A stretch of 64,000 bases of DNA, taken from positions 124,001 through 188,000 of the forward strand of contig NZ_PVXL01000046.1 of the NCBI RefSeq assembly GCF_002995805.1. Direction: 5' to 3'. The stretch comes from Neomoorella stamsii (GTDB taxonomy: Bacteria > Bacillota > DSM-521 > Neomoorellales > Neomoorellaceae). The notes beneath the pieces are model-generated. The model was not told the DNA's origin. It did not search any database and was given only the letters and a program-made list of their open reading frames with translations. Shown piece by piece: positions 43,473 to 51,386 of this stretch. Both the position numbers and the translations under genes were made by a program. Positions within the stretch are counted from its first letter, which is position 1. Each line of letters starts with the position of its first letter.

Positions 43473-43871
43473 TTAGCGCCTGCCTTCATTGATCACATAG
43501 CGCAGCATGGCCAGCCGGCCGTTTAGCTGCTGGGTGGCAAAATTAAAGTTCAAGCTGTTCTGGGCCAGGTCGACCATCTCCCGGTCGATATCCACGTTAT
43601 TGCCGTCCTGGCGCATGCTAGTACTGTTATCCTGGTTAACCTCCGGGGTAAGATCTGAACCTGCTGCCGGCAGGTGATAGGGATTAGTACGATACAGGGG
43701 CAGACCAGGCTCTAATCCCAGGGCCTGGTTGAGTTTCTCTTCAAAGGAAACTTCGTAGCGCTTGAAGCCGGGGGTATTGACATTGGCAATATTGTGGGCA
43801 ATAACCCGCTGACGCAAAGTTGCCGTATCCAGGGCCTTTTCCAGGACATAGATAGCCGGCGTCATAAACAT
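43473..43871 (-). CDS. flgB: FlgB, flagellar proximal rod protein
   Basis: The 132-residue protein contains LEKALDTATLRQRVIAHNIANVNTPGFKRYEVSFEEKL and a C-terminal NVDIDREMVDLAQNSLNFNFATQQL, both FlgB signatures. It is the first gene of the main flagellar operon. The ATG at 43871 has GGGGG 8 bases upstream. Expression is expected to pass through the riboswitch-terminator upstream. Confidence 0.94.
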   Translation of the reverse strand: MFMTPAIYVLEKALDTATLRQRVIAHNIANVNTPGFKRYEVSFEEKLNQALGLEPGLPLYRTNPYHLPAAGSDLTPEVNQDNSTSMRQDGNNVDIDREMVDLAQNSLNFNFATQQLNGRLAMLRYVINEGRR

Positions 43872-43954
43872 CCATGTTTCCCCCTTTTTCCCGGAAAAAT
43901 GATTTTTTTCTCCAGCAGTTACCACTTTAGCATTTCTATGGGAATTTGGGTATC

Positions 43955-43990
43955 CGACTTAAGTCCTAAATTTGTCCGGGACTTTGGTCC
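43955..43990. promoter_or_regulatory. Tandem GGACT palindromes before flgB (possible operator)
   Basis: CGACTTAAGTCC (43955-43966, core GACTTAAGTC is a perfect palindrome) and GGACTTTGGTCC (43979-43990) lie 12 bp apart, between the riboswitch terminator and flgB. The flagellin upstream region carries a matching pair at 55342-55367. The factor involved is unknown. Confidence 0.5.
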
Positions 43991-43991
43991 T

Positions 43992-44035
43992 AAAAGAAAA
44001 ACCCGTTTACCGGGCAGTTAAAGAACCGGAAACGG
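43992..44035 (-). terminator. Expression-platform terminator of the flgB riboswitch
   Basis: On the minus strand CCGTTTCCGG (44035-44026) pairs with CCGGTAAACGG (one bulged T) and is followed by GTTTTTCTTTT. Its 5' arm includes the 3' strand of aptamer helix P1, so the two structures compete. Confidence 0.75.
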
Positions 44036-44132
44036 TAGCCTGGCAATCATAGTCCGGTCCCACTCTGCCCGGACCTTAGACCCATAGCTTTGCGCGCATC
44101 TCCTTTCGGAGAGCTTGCCCTTGACGCCCGGT
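44025..44132 (-). promoter_or_regulatory. GEMM-I (c-di-GMP) riboswitch upstream of the flagellar operon
   Basis: The minus strand reads AAGGGCAAGC, a GNRA-capped hairpin CTCTCC-GAAA-GGAGA, then GCGCGCAAAGC and GGGTCTAAGG, and ends TTGCCAGGCTACCG. These match in order the conserved GGGCAAACC / GAAA hairpin / ACGCAAAGCC / GGCCTAA / GGTTACCG of the GEMM-I aptamer (Vc2 type). The G of AGGGCAA suggests c-di-GMP rather than cGAMP preference. P1 is ACCGG...CCGGT plus CG/CG. Clostridioides difficile has a GEMM-I switch at the same place before flgB. Confidence 0.88.
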
Positions 44133-44375
44133 GTAAGAAAATTTTACTTGGATTCTGTCGATATTTATTCAACACGTTTTGCCAAATTCCTGCAGGTTGA
44201 GAGAAAATTAACCAAAAAAAATAGAACCGTTTCACCCCTTCAAGAACAGTCTTCTATAACCCCTCTGCTCCCTTTCCCTGGCAAGAAGAACCACGGTCAA
44301 CACCGCCTTAATCTAGTCCTACCCTGCTGGCTGGAGCGGCGGCAGCCGGCAGGGTAAGAGATAAGATGTTATCAC
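44133..44375. other. Noncoding region upstream of the flagellar riboswitch
   Basis: This stretch should contain the promoter of the flagellar operon on the minus strand. AT-rich segments such as TTGAATAAATAT and AAGTAAAATTTT are present, but no -35/-10 pair has proper spacing. I see no gene here. Confidence 0.4.
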
Positions 44376-44455
44376 CCGCCCTCCAGGTCAGGGGTGAGTT
44401 ATGGTTCCCGACCTACCGGTATAATTGTCCTTGCCACCCCTGACCTGGAGGGCGG
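44376..44455. repeat. Perfect 21-bp inverted repeat with 38-bp spacer
   Basis: ccgccctccaggtcaggggtg (44376-44396; 21 bp) is followed after 38 bp by its exact reverse complement at 44435-44455. The spacer contains TATAAT (44420-44425). It lies about 110 bp before the first DUF1670 gene. There is no T run, so it is more likely a protein-binding site, an RNA hairpin or a mobile-element end than a terminator. Confidence 0.8.
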
Positions 44456-44561
44456 AACCTGGCAATACTTACCCGGCTTAGATTAGGCTTCTGGCCAGCA
44501 GGAAAAAAAGCCGGCATGGCGAACCCTTTAGGCAAAACCTGGACAAGCGAGGGTTTAAGCC

Positions 44562-46112
44562 GTGGGTCGCCCCGCCTTTTTCCGCCGGCGTATTCTTACC
44601 CAGGCGGCCTCCCTGGAGGCCAAGGGCCTTTTCAACTACCTGGTCAGCGAGATCAGGACGAGGAGAGAAGTGCCCCTGGAAGAGGCCGTCCTGGCGGCGC
44701 GAGACGTTTTGGAGTACCTGGAGCGAAATCTGCTGACCCGGACTTTAGGCCAGATCATTTTTCCGGCCATCTCCGGCCGGGAGAACCACAAGAAGAGCTC
44801 CCGGTCCAACCAGCCGGAAAAGCTGGTCAGTCTAACGGTGGTGGCCGAGGAAGACATTGAGCTGATGGCCGAGTTTGGGACGGTGGCTCTCCAGAGGGGC
44901 CGCCTGGCCCGCCTGGTGGAAGAAGCCTATGCCCAGGATGCCATTCTGGACACTCCCAGGCTTTGCGTCCTGTTCCCCCAGACCCACCGGGGCATTCGCG
45001 CCATCCTGCAATCCTTCTGGCAACAAGGAGTCCTGCTGCCGGTGGCCGGTATGAAGAAAGAGAACCGCCAGCTAATGCGGAACCTCCGGGCGGCGCTGGC
45101 TATTGACCGGTACTTAAGCGGTGAGGACCTCACTGCCTTGCGTAAAGATCTGGCCATTAGTACCAGCCGGTGGCAGCGGTGGTGGCAGGGCTTCAAGGAA
45201 CTGGTGCAAAACCGGGACCAACCCCTGGCGGAACTGGCAAGGCTACTGGGGGAGCCGCCGGAGCTTTTGGAAGCCTGGTGGGAAATCTGGACCAAACACC
45301 GGGAGAAGGACCCGGGGATAGCCACCAGACTGGGCCTGGACCAGGAAGCTTTAAGACAACCCGGTACCGGCAGCCGCCAAGCCTTTGCCGAACTGTTACG
45401 CCGGCGGCACGGCTACTCCCCGGCAGCCGTAGAGCAGTTTTTGGACGAACTGGCGGAACTGGCCAGCCGCCTGAACAGGCAGGAACGAGCCCCTGGAGCC
45501 ATCGTGTACCAGGCCGTGAGCGACCGGGAGCCGGCCGGCAAAAAACTATCCCAGTGTGAACTGAAAGCCGTAGTCCTGGATTACGTCACCCCTGAGGACT
45601 GGGAACTGGTTAACCGGGACAACGCCGAGGCGCTTAAGTGGACCAGGCTTTTGCGCCTGGCCACCCAGGCCAGGGCCCAGGGGGCTACCTTAAACCAACC
45701 GGATCTGGCCCTCCTATTGGGCCTCTCCACCAAATCCATACAGACCTTGCTCAAGGAACATCCAGGCGTGGTGGTCCCCACCAGGGGTATGGTGGCTGAT
45801 ATGGGACCGGCCTTAAGCCACACCGACAAGATCATCCGCCTCTACATGGACGGCTATACCGAGACCGAGATCGTCCGGCGCACCGGGCACAGCTATGAAG
45901 CCATAGAGAACTACCTCCTGGACTTCGCCCGGGTCACCTACCTCCTGGAAAGGGGCCTGCCGGTACCGGCGATCAGGAAGGTTCTAGGCTGTTCCAGGCG
46001 ATTGGTAGAAAAATACGTCAACCTCTACCGGGAGTTTTCCGGCCCCGACTACGCCTTCATGATGGCGAAGGTCCGCCGCCTGGCCGAGGCCCACCCGGTT
46101 AAAAAAAACTAA
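44562..46112 (+). CDS. DUF1670 protein, longer paralogue (function unknown)
   Basis: The 516-residue soluble protein ends in a DUF1670-type block: GKKLSQCELKAVVLDYVTPEDW, ARAQGATLNQPDLALLLGLSTKSIQTLLKEH, VVVPTRGMVADMGPALSHTDKIIRLYMDG, YTETEIVRRTGHSYEAIENYLLDFARV and a last HTH-like IRKVLGCSRRLVEKYVNLY. A weaker copy of the module appears near residues 120-215 (EAYAQDAILDTPRLCVLF...GVLLPVAGM...ISTSRWQRWWQGF). The GTG start has GAGGG 8 bases upstream. No transmembrane or catalytic motif is apparent. DNA binding is an inference from the HTH-like spacing. Confidence 0.8.
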   Translation: MGRPAFFRRRILTQAASLEAKGLFNYLVSEIRTRREVPLEEAVLAARDVLEYLERNLLTRTLGQIIFPAISGRENHKKSSRSNQPEKLVSLTVVAEEDIELMAEFGTVALQRGRLARLVEEAYAQDAILDTPRLCVLFPQTHRGIRAILQSFWQQGVLLPVAGMKKENRQLMRNLRAALAIDRYLSGEDLTALRKDLAISTSRWQRWWQGFKELVQNRDQPLAELARLLGEPPELLEAWWEIWTKHREKDPGIATRLGLDQEALRQPGTGSRQAFAELLRRRHGYSPAAVEQFLDELAELASRLNRQERAPGAIVYQAVSDREPAGKKLSQCELKAVVLDYVTPEDWELVNRDNAEALKWTRLLRLATQARAQGATLNQPDLALLLGLSTKSIQTLLKEHPGVVVPTRGMVADMGPALSHTDKIIRLYMDGYTETEIVRRTGHSYEAIENYLLDFARVTYLLERGLPVPAIRKVLGCSRRLVEKYVNLYREFSGPDYAFMMAKVRRLAEAHPVKKN

Positions 46113-46135
46113 CCCGCATAGGAGGGATGAGACTC

Positions 46136-47392
46136 TTGGAAGCCAAGAAGGGTGTGAACAGCCGCTACGCCACCCTTCTTGCCAGGGATGTATTACCAGT
46201 ACAAACTGCTCACCTGAAAGAAAGCTTTGAATTGGCCCCGGCCTCAAAACTGGCCGAGGCGGCCTGTATGGCCACCAACCAGGCCATAGAGGCCTGGGAA
46301 AAGAACCAGGGAACCCGGCGCCTGAAACCAGGGGAACTCCTCCTGGAACAGGAGGGCCGGAAAATCGCCATCCCCCTCCTTACCCAGGAGGTATTGCCGC
46401 ACCTCAAAGAGGGGCGCTCTCCCCGGGCAGTGCGCCGGGAACTGGAAATGCTCCAGTTCTTGAGGCTTAAGGAGCTAAACCCCGGCGCCAGTGTGGAAGA
46501 CTTCTGGCATCTCGTCAACCAGGCCGAGCTTTCCCTGAAGCGCGGTGGTAAAAGTGCGGAGGTACTGCCCGAAAGACCCCTGGATGCTGAAACGCTAAAG
46601 CCAGGAGGCCGCCAGCACGTTGGGGGAGAAATCCCGCCGGAAGCCCTGAAACCGGCCATTGCCACCCTGGTGGACCAGTGGGGTGCCAGGCCCGCCCAGG
46701 CCGAAGGGATGGTTACCCTGGCAGCTAGGCTCTACACCTGGTGCTGCCCCAAGGTGGAGGAACTGGACCCCGGCCAACTGGTGTGGCTGGCCCACGGGAC
46801 CAGGAAATCCAGGCGTACCGACCCCAGGCTCTTTCAGCCGGTAGTACTCACCTTGCTAACGCCGGAGGAACAACACTGGCCCCTCAACACCACCGCCGAT
46901 CTGAAGAGGCTTAAAATACGGCAGATCGAACGGATTACCGCTGAAGCATGGCGGCAGGATGGTGTCTTAACTACCCTGGACCTGGAGTGGCTCCTGGGCA
47001 TCTCCCCCAGCCTCATCCGCCAGCTTCTGGAGGCCTACCACGAACGCTTCGGTGTCCTCCTGCCCACGGCCGGTACGGTGCTGGATATGGGTCGCACCCT
47101 GACCCATAAGGCCCTGGTGGTGGAGATGGCCCTGGAGGGACTAACCACCCAGGAGATTGCCCGGCGGATCTACCACACCCCCGAGGCGGTGGACAACTAC
47201 CTGCGGTTATTTGACCGGGTGTTGCTCTTACGCTACTACCACGTACCAGCTTCAGCCATGATGCGGATTACCGGTCATAGCCAAAGCTTGCTGGAGGAGC
47301 ACCTGGCCCTGGTGGAAAAGCACTTCCCCGATGAGGAGTCACTGGTCAGCTATATCGGTAAAAGGGGTATCAAGTTGGAAAAGAGCAGTTAG
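46136..47392 (+). CDS. DUF1670 protein, shorter paralogue (function unknown)
   Basis: The 418-residue protein is a paralogue of the preceding one over its last 220 residues: QLVWLAHGTRKSRRTDPRLFQPVVLTLLTPEE, EAWRQDGVLTTLDLEWLLGISPSLIRQLLEAY, VLLPTAGTVLDMGRTLTHKALVVEMAL, LTTQEIARRIYHTPEAVDNYLRLFDRV. The N-terminal half is different. The two genes are about 20 bp apart and surely cotranscribed. I start at TTG 46136 because AGGAGG lies 10 bases upstream; the ATG at 46127 is only 1 base from that site. Confidence 0.78.
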   Translation: MEAKKGVNSRYATLLARDVLPVQTAHLKESFELAPASKLAEAACMATNQAIEAWEKNQGTRRLKPGELLLEQEGRKIAIPLLTQEVLPHLKEGRSPRAVRRELEMLQFLRLKELNPGASVEDFWHLVNQAELSLKRGGKSAEVLPERPLDAETLKPGGRQHVGGEIPPEALKPAIATLVDQWGARPAQAEGMVTLAARLYTWCCPKVEELDPGQLVWLAHGTRKSRRTDPRLFQPVVLTLLTPEEQHWPLNTTADLKRLKIRQIERITAEAWRQDGVLTTLDLEWLLGISPSLIRQLLEAYHERFGVLLPTAGTVLDMGRTLTHKALVVEMALEGLTTQEIARRIYHTPEAVDNYLRLFDRVLLLRYYHVPASAMMRITGHSQSLLEEHLALVEKHFPDEESLVSYIGKRGIKLEKSS

Positions 47393-47420
47393 GGATTAAT
47401 GGGGTTATCTCCTTTTTTTC
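47393..47420 (+). terminator. Probable terminator after the DUF1670 pair
   Basis: GGGAT and ATCTCC can pair with one bulge, and a run of seven T residues follows (47412-47419). The stem is short. Confidence 0.45.
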
Positions 47421-47449
47421 TATCCCTCTAAAGATTTCGATTCCAACTG

Positions 47450-47527
47450 TGGTATAATATAGCCATCACAATCAGCCTGGGATCGTATGGATACGACAAT
47501 CATCCTGGTAAGGATGTAGGGTATAAT
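47450..47527 (+). promoter_or_regulatory. Upstream region of the Uma2 gene: two TATAAT boxes around a palindrome
   Basis: TGGTATAAT (47450-47458) is an extended -10 box. A second TATAAT lies at 47522-47527. Between them TCGTAT-GG-ATACGA (47483-47496) is a 6-bp inverted repeat. Neither box has a good -35. Promoter with operator is a reasonable but unproven reading. Confidence 0.4.
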
Positions 47528-47569
47528 ATATAACAGAAGGAAGGACAGAAGAAAGGGGGATTCTAAAGA

Positions 47570-48139
47570 ATGGCGGCAGTCGAGGTTGCCCGCCGGCGTT
47601 TTACTGTTGAGGAGTTTTACCAGATGGCCCGGGCAGGCATTCTAGGAGAAAATGACCGGGTAGAGCTGATTGATGGGGAGATTATAGAGATGGTGCCAAT
47701 AGGGACCCGGCACGCCGCGTGTGTGAGACGGATGGATCGCATCTTTAGCACCAAAATAGGCAATAATGCCCTGGTAGACACCCAGAACCCTTTACGCTTG
47801 GACCAAAACTCGGAACCCCAGCCTGACTTGATGTTACTCAAGCCGCGCGATGATTATTATGCTTCTTTCCACCCCCGGCCGGAGGACGTGCTATTGTTAG
47901 TCGAAGTGGCTGACACTTCGGTGGCCTATGACCGCGAAGTAAAGGTAAACCTGTATGCGAAGGGCGGGGTAAATGAAGTATGGCTGGTTAACCTGCAGGT
48001 GCAGCAGGTGACTGCCTATCGCCTGCCTTCGCCGTCCGGGTATAGAGAGATTAAAGAATACGGGCGCGGCGACCATATTTCGTTGCTGGCTTTCCCGGGA
48101 TTATACATTCCAGTCCAGGATATAATACCGGGAGATTAG
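47570..48139 (+). CDS. Uma2-family PD-(D/E)xK nuclease-fold protein
   Basis: The 189-residue protein begins RRFTVEEFYQMARAGILGENDRVELIDGEII, continues PQPDLMLLKPRDD, then EDVLLLVEVADTSVAYDREVKVNLYAKGGVNEVWLVN. This is the Uma2 (DUF820) fold with its acidic and Lys residues (PD...VEVADTS...K). Such genes are abundant in cyanobacteria and thermophiles and are usually solitary; the biological role is not known. AAGGGGG precedes the ATG. Confidence 0.85.
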   Translation: MAAVEVARRRFTVEEFYQMARAGILGENDRVELIDGEIIEMVPIGTRHAACVRRMDRIFSTKIGNNALVDTQNPLRLDQNSEPQPDLMLLKPRDDYYASFHPRPEDVLLLVEVADTSVAYDREVKVNLYAKGGVNEVWLVNLQVQQVTAYRLPSPSGYREIKEYGRGDHISLLAFPGLYIPVQDIIPGD

Positions 48140-48151
48140 CCCCGGGCTTTT
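48128..48151 (+). terminator. Possible terminator at the end of the Uma2 gene
   Basis: CCGGG (48128-48132) and CCCGG (48141-48145) can pair across the stop codon, followed by GCTTTT. The stem is only 5 bp. Confidence 0.35.
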
Positions 48152-48179
48152 CCCGCCATCCCCGCACCCGTTTCTTCAT

Positions 48180-48383
48180 CTACTTGATTAAACTCATCCT
48201 GACCTGCTGGTGCCTTGCCTCCCGGAAACTTTCTAGCTGCAGGCGCCGCAGGATGACCATATCCCCCTGCACTTCCACGGCTACATGATCGCCTGTTTCC
48301 CATCCCAGTTGTTGCCGGATTTCTTTAGGAATTACTACTTGCCCCCGGCTTGATAGTTTTGTTATTTCAACCTGCTTACCCAT
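48180..48383 (-). CDS. AbrB/MazE/SpoVT-type DNA-binding protein
   Basis: The 67-residue protein VEITKLSSRGQVVIPKEIRQQLGWETGDHVAVEVQGDMVILRRL is a single swapped-hairpin AbrB domain. Such proteins are often antitoxins, but no PIN or MazF-type toxin gene adjoins it here, so it may be an orphan regulator or belong with the Uma2 gene opposite. Confidence 0.85.
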   Translation of the reverse strand: MGKQVEITKLSSRGQVVIPKEIRQQLGWETGDHVAVEVQGDMVILRRLQLESFREARHQQVRMSLIK

Positions 48384-48424
48384 TGTCTTCCATCCCCTGC
48401 CCCTGCTCTCTACCTCATCTTAAC

Positions 48425-48913
48425 TTATAGCCGCCGGTCCAGGCACCGGGGCACCGTGGTTTTATTTTCCCGCCGGTAGGCCCGCGCCATTTGCCGGGCT
48501 GTTTGTACTTGCTCCAGCTCAGCCCTGGTTGTTGCTATAGCTTGTTGCATATTTTTTATATTAGCTTCTTGCAGATGCCGGCATTCCTCCCATAAAGCTC
48601 GCACCTGCCGGGAGGCCCCGGCCAGTTCCCGGCGGGTTGCCAGCGGCAGGAGCTCAACCCTTTCCCACTCCAGACCTTCACACCCCGAAACTATTACCAG
48701 GAGCTTTTCAAGCTGCCGGGTAGCCTGCCGCACCCGGGTCAACCTTTCCCTCCAGGTAGCGGCTTCTGCAATGAGATTATTTAACTCATCCCAGGCACTG
48801 GCTTGAATGACCTGCTGTTGGTGTTTTAAGTTTTGCTGCCACATCTGCACCAGTTCTACTTCCTGGTCATACGCCTCTAAAAGCTGCCTGGCCACTGTTT
48901 CTATTTCGCTCAT
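48425..48913 (-). CDS. FlgN-like flagellar chaperone
   Basis: The 162-residue, all-helical protein (VARQLLEAYDQEVELVQMWQQNLKHQQQVIQASAWDELNNLIAEAATWRERL) resembles FlgN/FliT-type export chaperones. It lies 2 bp after fliS and ends the late operon. Its partners FlgK and FlgL are not in the window. Identity rests on fold pattern and position, not on a sharp signature. Confidence 0.6.
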   Translation of the reverse strand: MSEIETVARQLLEAYDQEVELVQMWQQNLKHQQQVIQASAWDELNNLIAEAATWRERLTRVRQATRQLEKLLVIVSGCEGLEWERVELLPLATRRELAGASRQVRALWEECRHLQEANIKNMQQAIATTRAELEQVQTARQMARAYRRENKTTVPRCLDRRL

Positions 48914-48915
48914 TT

Positions 48916-49332
48916 TTAGCCCTGCCAGTTCATCCCTATTCTGGTGCGATAATCGTGGGTCTGGTAAATTCTTGTTGCTTCTTCCCAGGTGTCGCGTAGC
49001 TGCTGTAACAGGTCAATTACTTCATTAATCATAGTTGCGCTCTTTTTTACATTGGCCTGGACCAGATGACGGTACATGAAGTCGTATAGCTTATAAAGAT
49101 TTTCCGCAATTTCTCCCACATCTCTGTTTAAGGTCACCATCAGTTCACTCAGGATATCCTGGACCCGGCCCAGGTTATTGCTTACTCCGGCATAATCCTT
49201 TTTTTCCATAGCAGCCAGCCCCTGGCGACAAAAGCGCAAGGCTCCATCATAAAGCATCAGCACCAGCTTTTCCTGGGACAGGGTCTGGACCTGGTTTTGC
49301 TGGTAGGCCTGATAGGGGTTGTTGACAGCCAT
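48916..49332 (-). CDS. fliS: FliS, flagellin export chaperone
   Basis: The 138-residue protein begins NNPYQAYQQNQVQTLSQEKLVLMLYDGALRFCRQGLAAMEKKD, the FliS signature, and has NRDVGEIAENLYKLYDFMYRHL. It keeps flagellin unpolymerised in the cytoplasm. The 200-bp gap to fliD holds no gene and no clear promoter. Confidence 0.94.
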   Translation of the reverse strand: MAVNNPYQAYQQNQVQTLSQEKLVLMLYDGALRFCRQGLAAMEKKDYAGVSNNLGRVQDILSELMVTLNRDVGEIAENLYKLYDFMYRHLVQANVKKSATMINEVIDLLQQLRDTWEEATRIYQTHDYRTRIGMNWQG

Positions 49333-49530
49333 TTTATTACACCTCGATTTTATTCACCTTGTGCCTAAAGGGTCGCTAGTTTAAAGCCTACAACGCCTGC
49401 CGGCAAACTACGTCAGGAAGTTAAACTTAACTTACGGGGCTCTTCAACCCTCTCCACATCCTCGCCGCTTCCACTCCGATTTATGAACATAGTATCATAA
49501 AGTATGATTTAACTATTTTGGCGTCTTAAT

Positions 49531-50952
49531 CTATTTCCACTGGTAGGCCCCCAGGCCAGCAATCTGCCCGGCCAGCCAGTTCCCCTGGCTCTGCAAAGCC
49601 GCCAGAGCCTGCTCCATGGCCGTAAACTGCCGCCGGAGCTGTTCTTCCTTCATGGCCAGCCGGTCTTCCATGCGGGCGATCTGGTCGTCGATATCGTCAA
49701 TAATATTCTGGGCCGCATCTTCCTGGGCAACCAAAATTCCTTTCGTATAAGTCGAATTTCCTGTGCCTTTAATTAAGAAGGTTAAATAAATATCAAAACT
49801 GACTGCCACGCCGCCCGTACCCGAATTATTATAGAATAACTGGTAAACAGCATCGGCATCCTTTTCCAACGCTGCAGTCAATTTATCGGTATTAATTGTT
49901 AATTTTCCACTCCGGTCAAAAGTTAATGTGCCGCTACCCACCACTTCACCCGTGCTGATCCCTATATCCTGCAGGCTCTTATATGGTCCTGTTACCCCAC
50001 TTACTATACCACTAGCCAGTTGTCTGAGTTTTTCTTGGATTGCCATCAGGGTGGGATCACTCTGCAGGTCACCTTTATCGCCTAATTTAGTGGCAATAAA
50101 GTCCATCACGGAGTTATATTGGGCTACAAAAGCATTGACGGCATCTATTGCTCTTTGAGTATCGCTAGCTATTTGCAAGTTTACAGCACCATTGGTAACA
50201 CCCTTTAAATTTAAAGTAACTCCCTGGATAACATCATCAACCGTATTTTTTGAGCGGGTAACCGCTAAGCCATTTACACTAAATTGGGCATCTTGCCCTC
50301 TTTGTATTTCAGTTGGAGAAGTAAGGTATAGTTTATCTGTTATAGCACCACTCGCGTCATCAGAAAAGCTAATTGATACACCCGAACCACTCGTTTTACT
50401 GGTAATGACCAGTTTGTGATCTACTATACTGGCGGTTACTATATCACCTGCACCCGGATCGCTTGTCGTTGGAGGAACAATATTTATCGCTTCAACAATT
50501 GATTGCAAAGTACTGTTTGAGTCAACATCAATATATCTTTGTTTTGATGTGCCATCATCAAAGTTAATATAAAGCTTACCAGCAGGTAAGCCTAAAGAAA
50601 CATTATCAGCAGTACTGACTTGAGAACTACTCGCTACTGTTTCAGGTTTAGCCAATTGCGTAATATCTATTTCATAGCTAGCGGGAACAGCATTGCTGTC
50701 GGCCGTCGCCGTTAAAGCAGCCTCGTTGCTAGAAGTAGCTTTAAAACTGTTAAAAGTAGATGCCAGTTTGAGATCCCCTAAAGTGTTCCATAAGGATGAA
50801 ATGCGCACGTAAACATCATGCCAGGCATTTTTTTCAAGATTATACTGGCTTTTACGCTGCTGTAACCTGGTTAAAGGTATTCGTTCAATATCCATTAACT
50901 GCTTAATAAGGGTATCCGTATCCAACCCCGAAGCCAGGCCGCTGATATACAT
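49531..50952 (-). CDS. fliD: FliD, flagellar filament cap protein
   Basis: The 473-residue protein starts YISGLASGLDTDTLIKQLMDIERIPLTRLQQRKSQYNLEKNAW and ends with a coiled-coil (DDQIARMEDRLAMKEEQLRRQFTAMEQALAALQSQGNWL), the FliD N and C terminal blocks. The middle (about 49740-50750) is AT-rich and variable, like the surface domains of FlgE and flagellin here. Confidence 0.93.
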   Translation of the reverse strand: MYISGLASGLDTDTLIKQLMDIERIPLTRLQQRKSQYNLEKNAWHDVYVRISSLWNTLGDLKLASTFNSFKATSSNEAALTATADSNAVPASYEIDITQLAKPETVASSSQVSTADNVSLGLPAGKLYINFDDGTSKQRYIDVDSNSTLQSIVEAINIVPPTTSDPGAGDIVTASIVDHKLVITSKTSGSGVSISFSDDASGAITDKLYLTSPTEIQRGQDAQFSVNGLAVTRSKNTVDDVIQGVTLNLKGVTNGAVNLQIASDTQRAIDAVNAFVAQYNSVMDFIATKLGDKGDLQSDPTLMAIQEKLRQLASGIVSGVTGPYKSLQDIGISTGEVVGSGTLTFDRSGKLTINTDKLTAALEKDADAVYQLFYNNSGTGGVAVSFDIYLTFLIKGTGNSTYTKGILVAQEDAAQNIIDDIDDQIARMEDRLAMKEEQLRRQFTAMEQALAALQSQGNWLAGQIAGLGAYQWK

Positions 50953-50964
50953 TTTTAAATCCCC

Positions 50965-51327
50965 CTATATCAACTCGTCTAGCAGTAAGCCTACTATATA
51001 CTGCATTTGGTTCGCTATTTTAAGAATATTTTCGGGAGGTATCCGGCGGATAACCTTCCCTTCCAAAGTATCGATAACCAACACATAAATTTCGTCATTC
51101 TCATGGTCCAGCTTAAAACGTATCTTGATATTAAAAAGCTCTGTCGCTGTATTGATCTGCTTAACTGAGCTCTCCAAATACTCCTGGGCCTTTTCCTTTT
51201 GTTCCCGTTGTTGTCGTTCTTCATCAGCTGTTATGCTAATCTTCTTCATCTCCTGTACAATTGGCTCCTTGGTCTGGTTCTGCACCCGATTTAAAATAAT
51301 GGGGTCAACCCCTTCTATGCGCACCAT
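50965..51327 (-). CDS. flaG: FlaG-family protein
   Basis: The 120-residue protein ends ELFNIKIRFKLDHENDEIYVLVIDTLEGKVIRRIPPENILKIANQMQYIVGLLLDELI, the FlaG domain; a charged coiled segment precedes it. FlaG limits filament length in several bacteria. The ATG at 51327 has AAGGAGGG 4 bases upstream. It is 12 bp before fliD. Confidence 0.88.
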   Translation of the reverse strand: MVRIEGVDPIILNRVQNQTKEPIVQEMKKISITADEERQQREQKEKAQEYLESSVKQINTATELFNIKIRFKLDHENDEIYVLVIDTLEGKVIRRIPPENILKIANQMQYIVGLLLDELI

Positions 51328-51386
51328 GGTTCCCTCCTTCAGTACCACCTCTCCATAAACTTATAATCGGCTATAACTGAAGCAGC

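Noticed and set aside
44562-47392. DUF1670 pair as an insertion sequence
   Set aside because: No DDE/HUH motif, no terminal inverted repeats flanking both sides and no target duplication were seen; the 21-bp inverted repeat is only upstream.
48180-48383. Toxin-antitoxin system with the AbrB-type protein
   Set aside because: No toxin-like gene adjoins it; the facing Uma2 gene is on the other strand and is not a known TA toxin.
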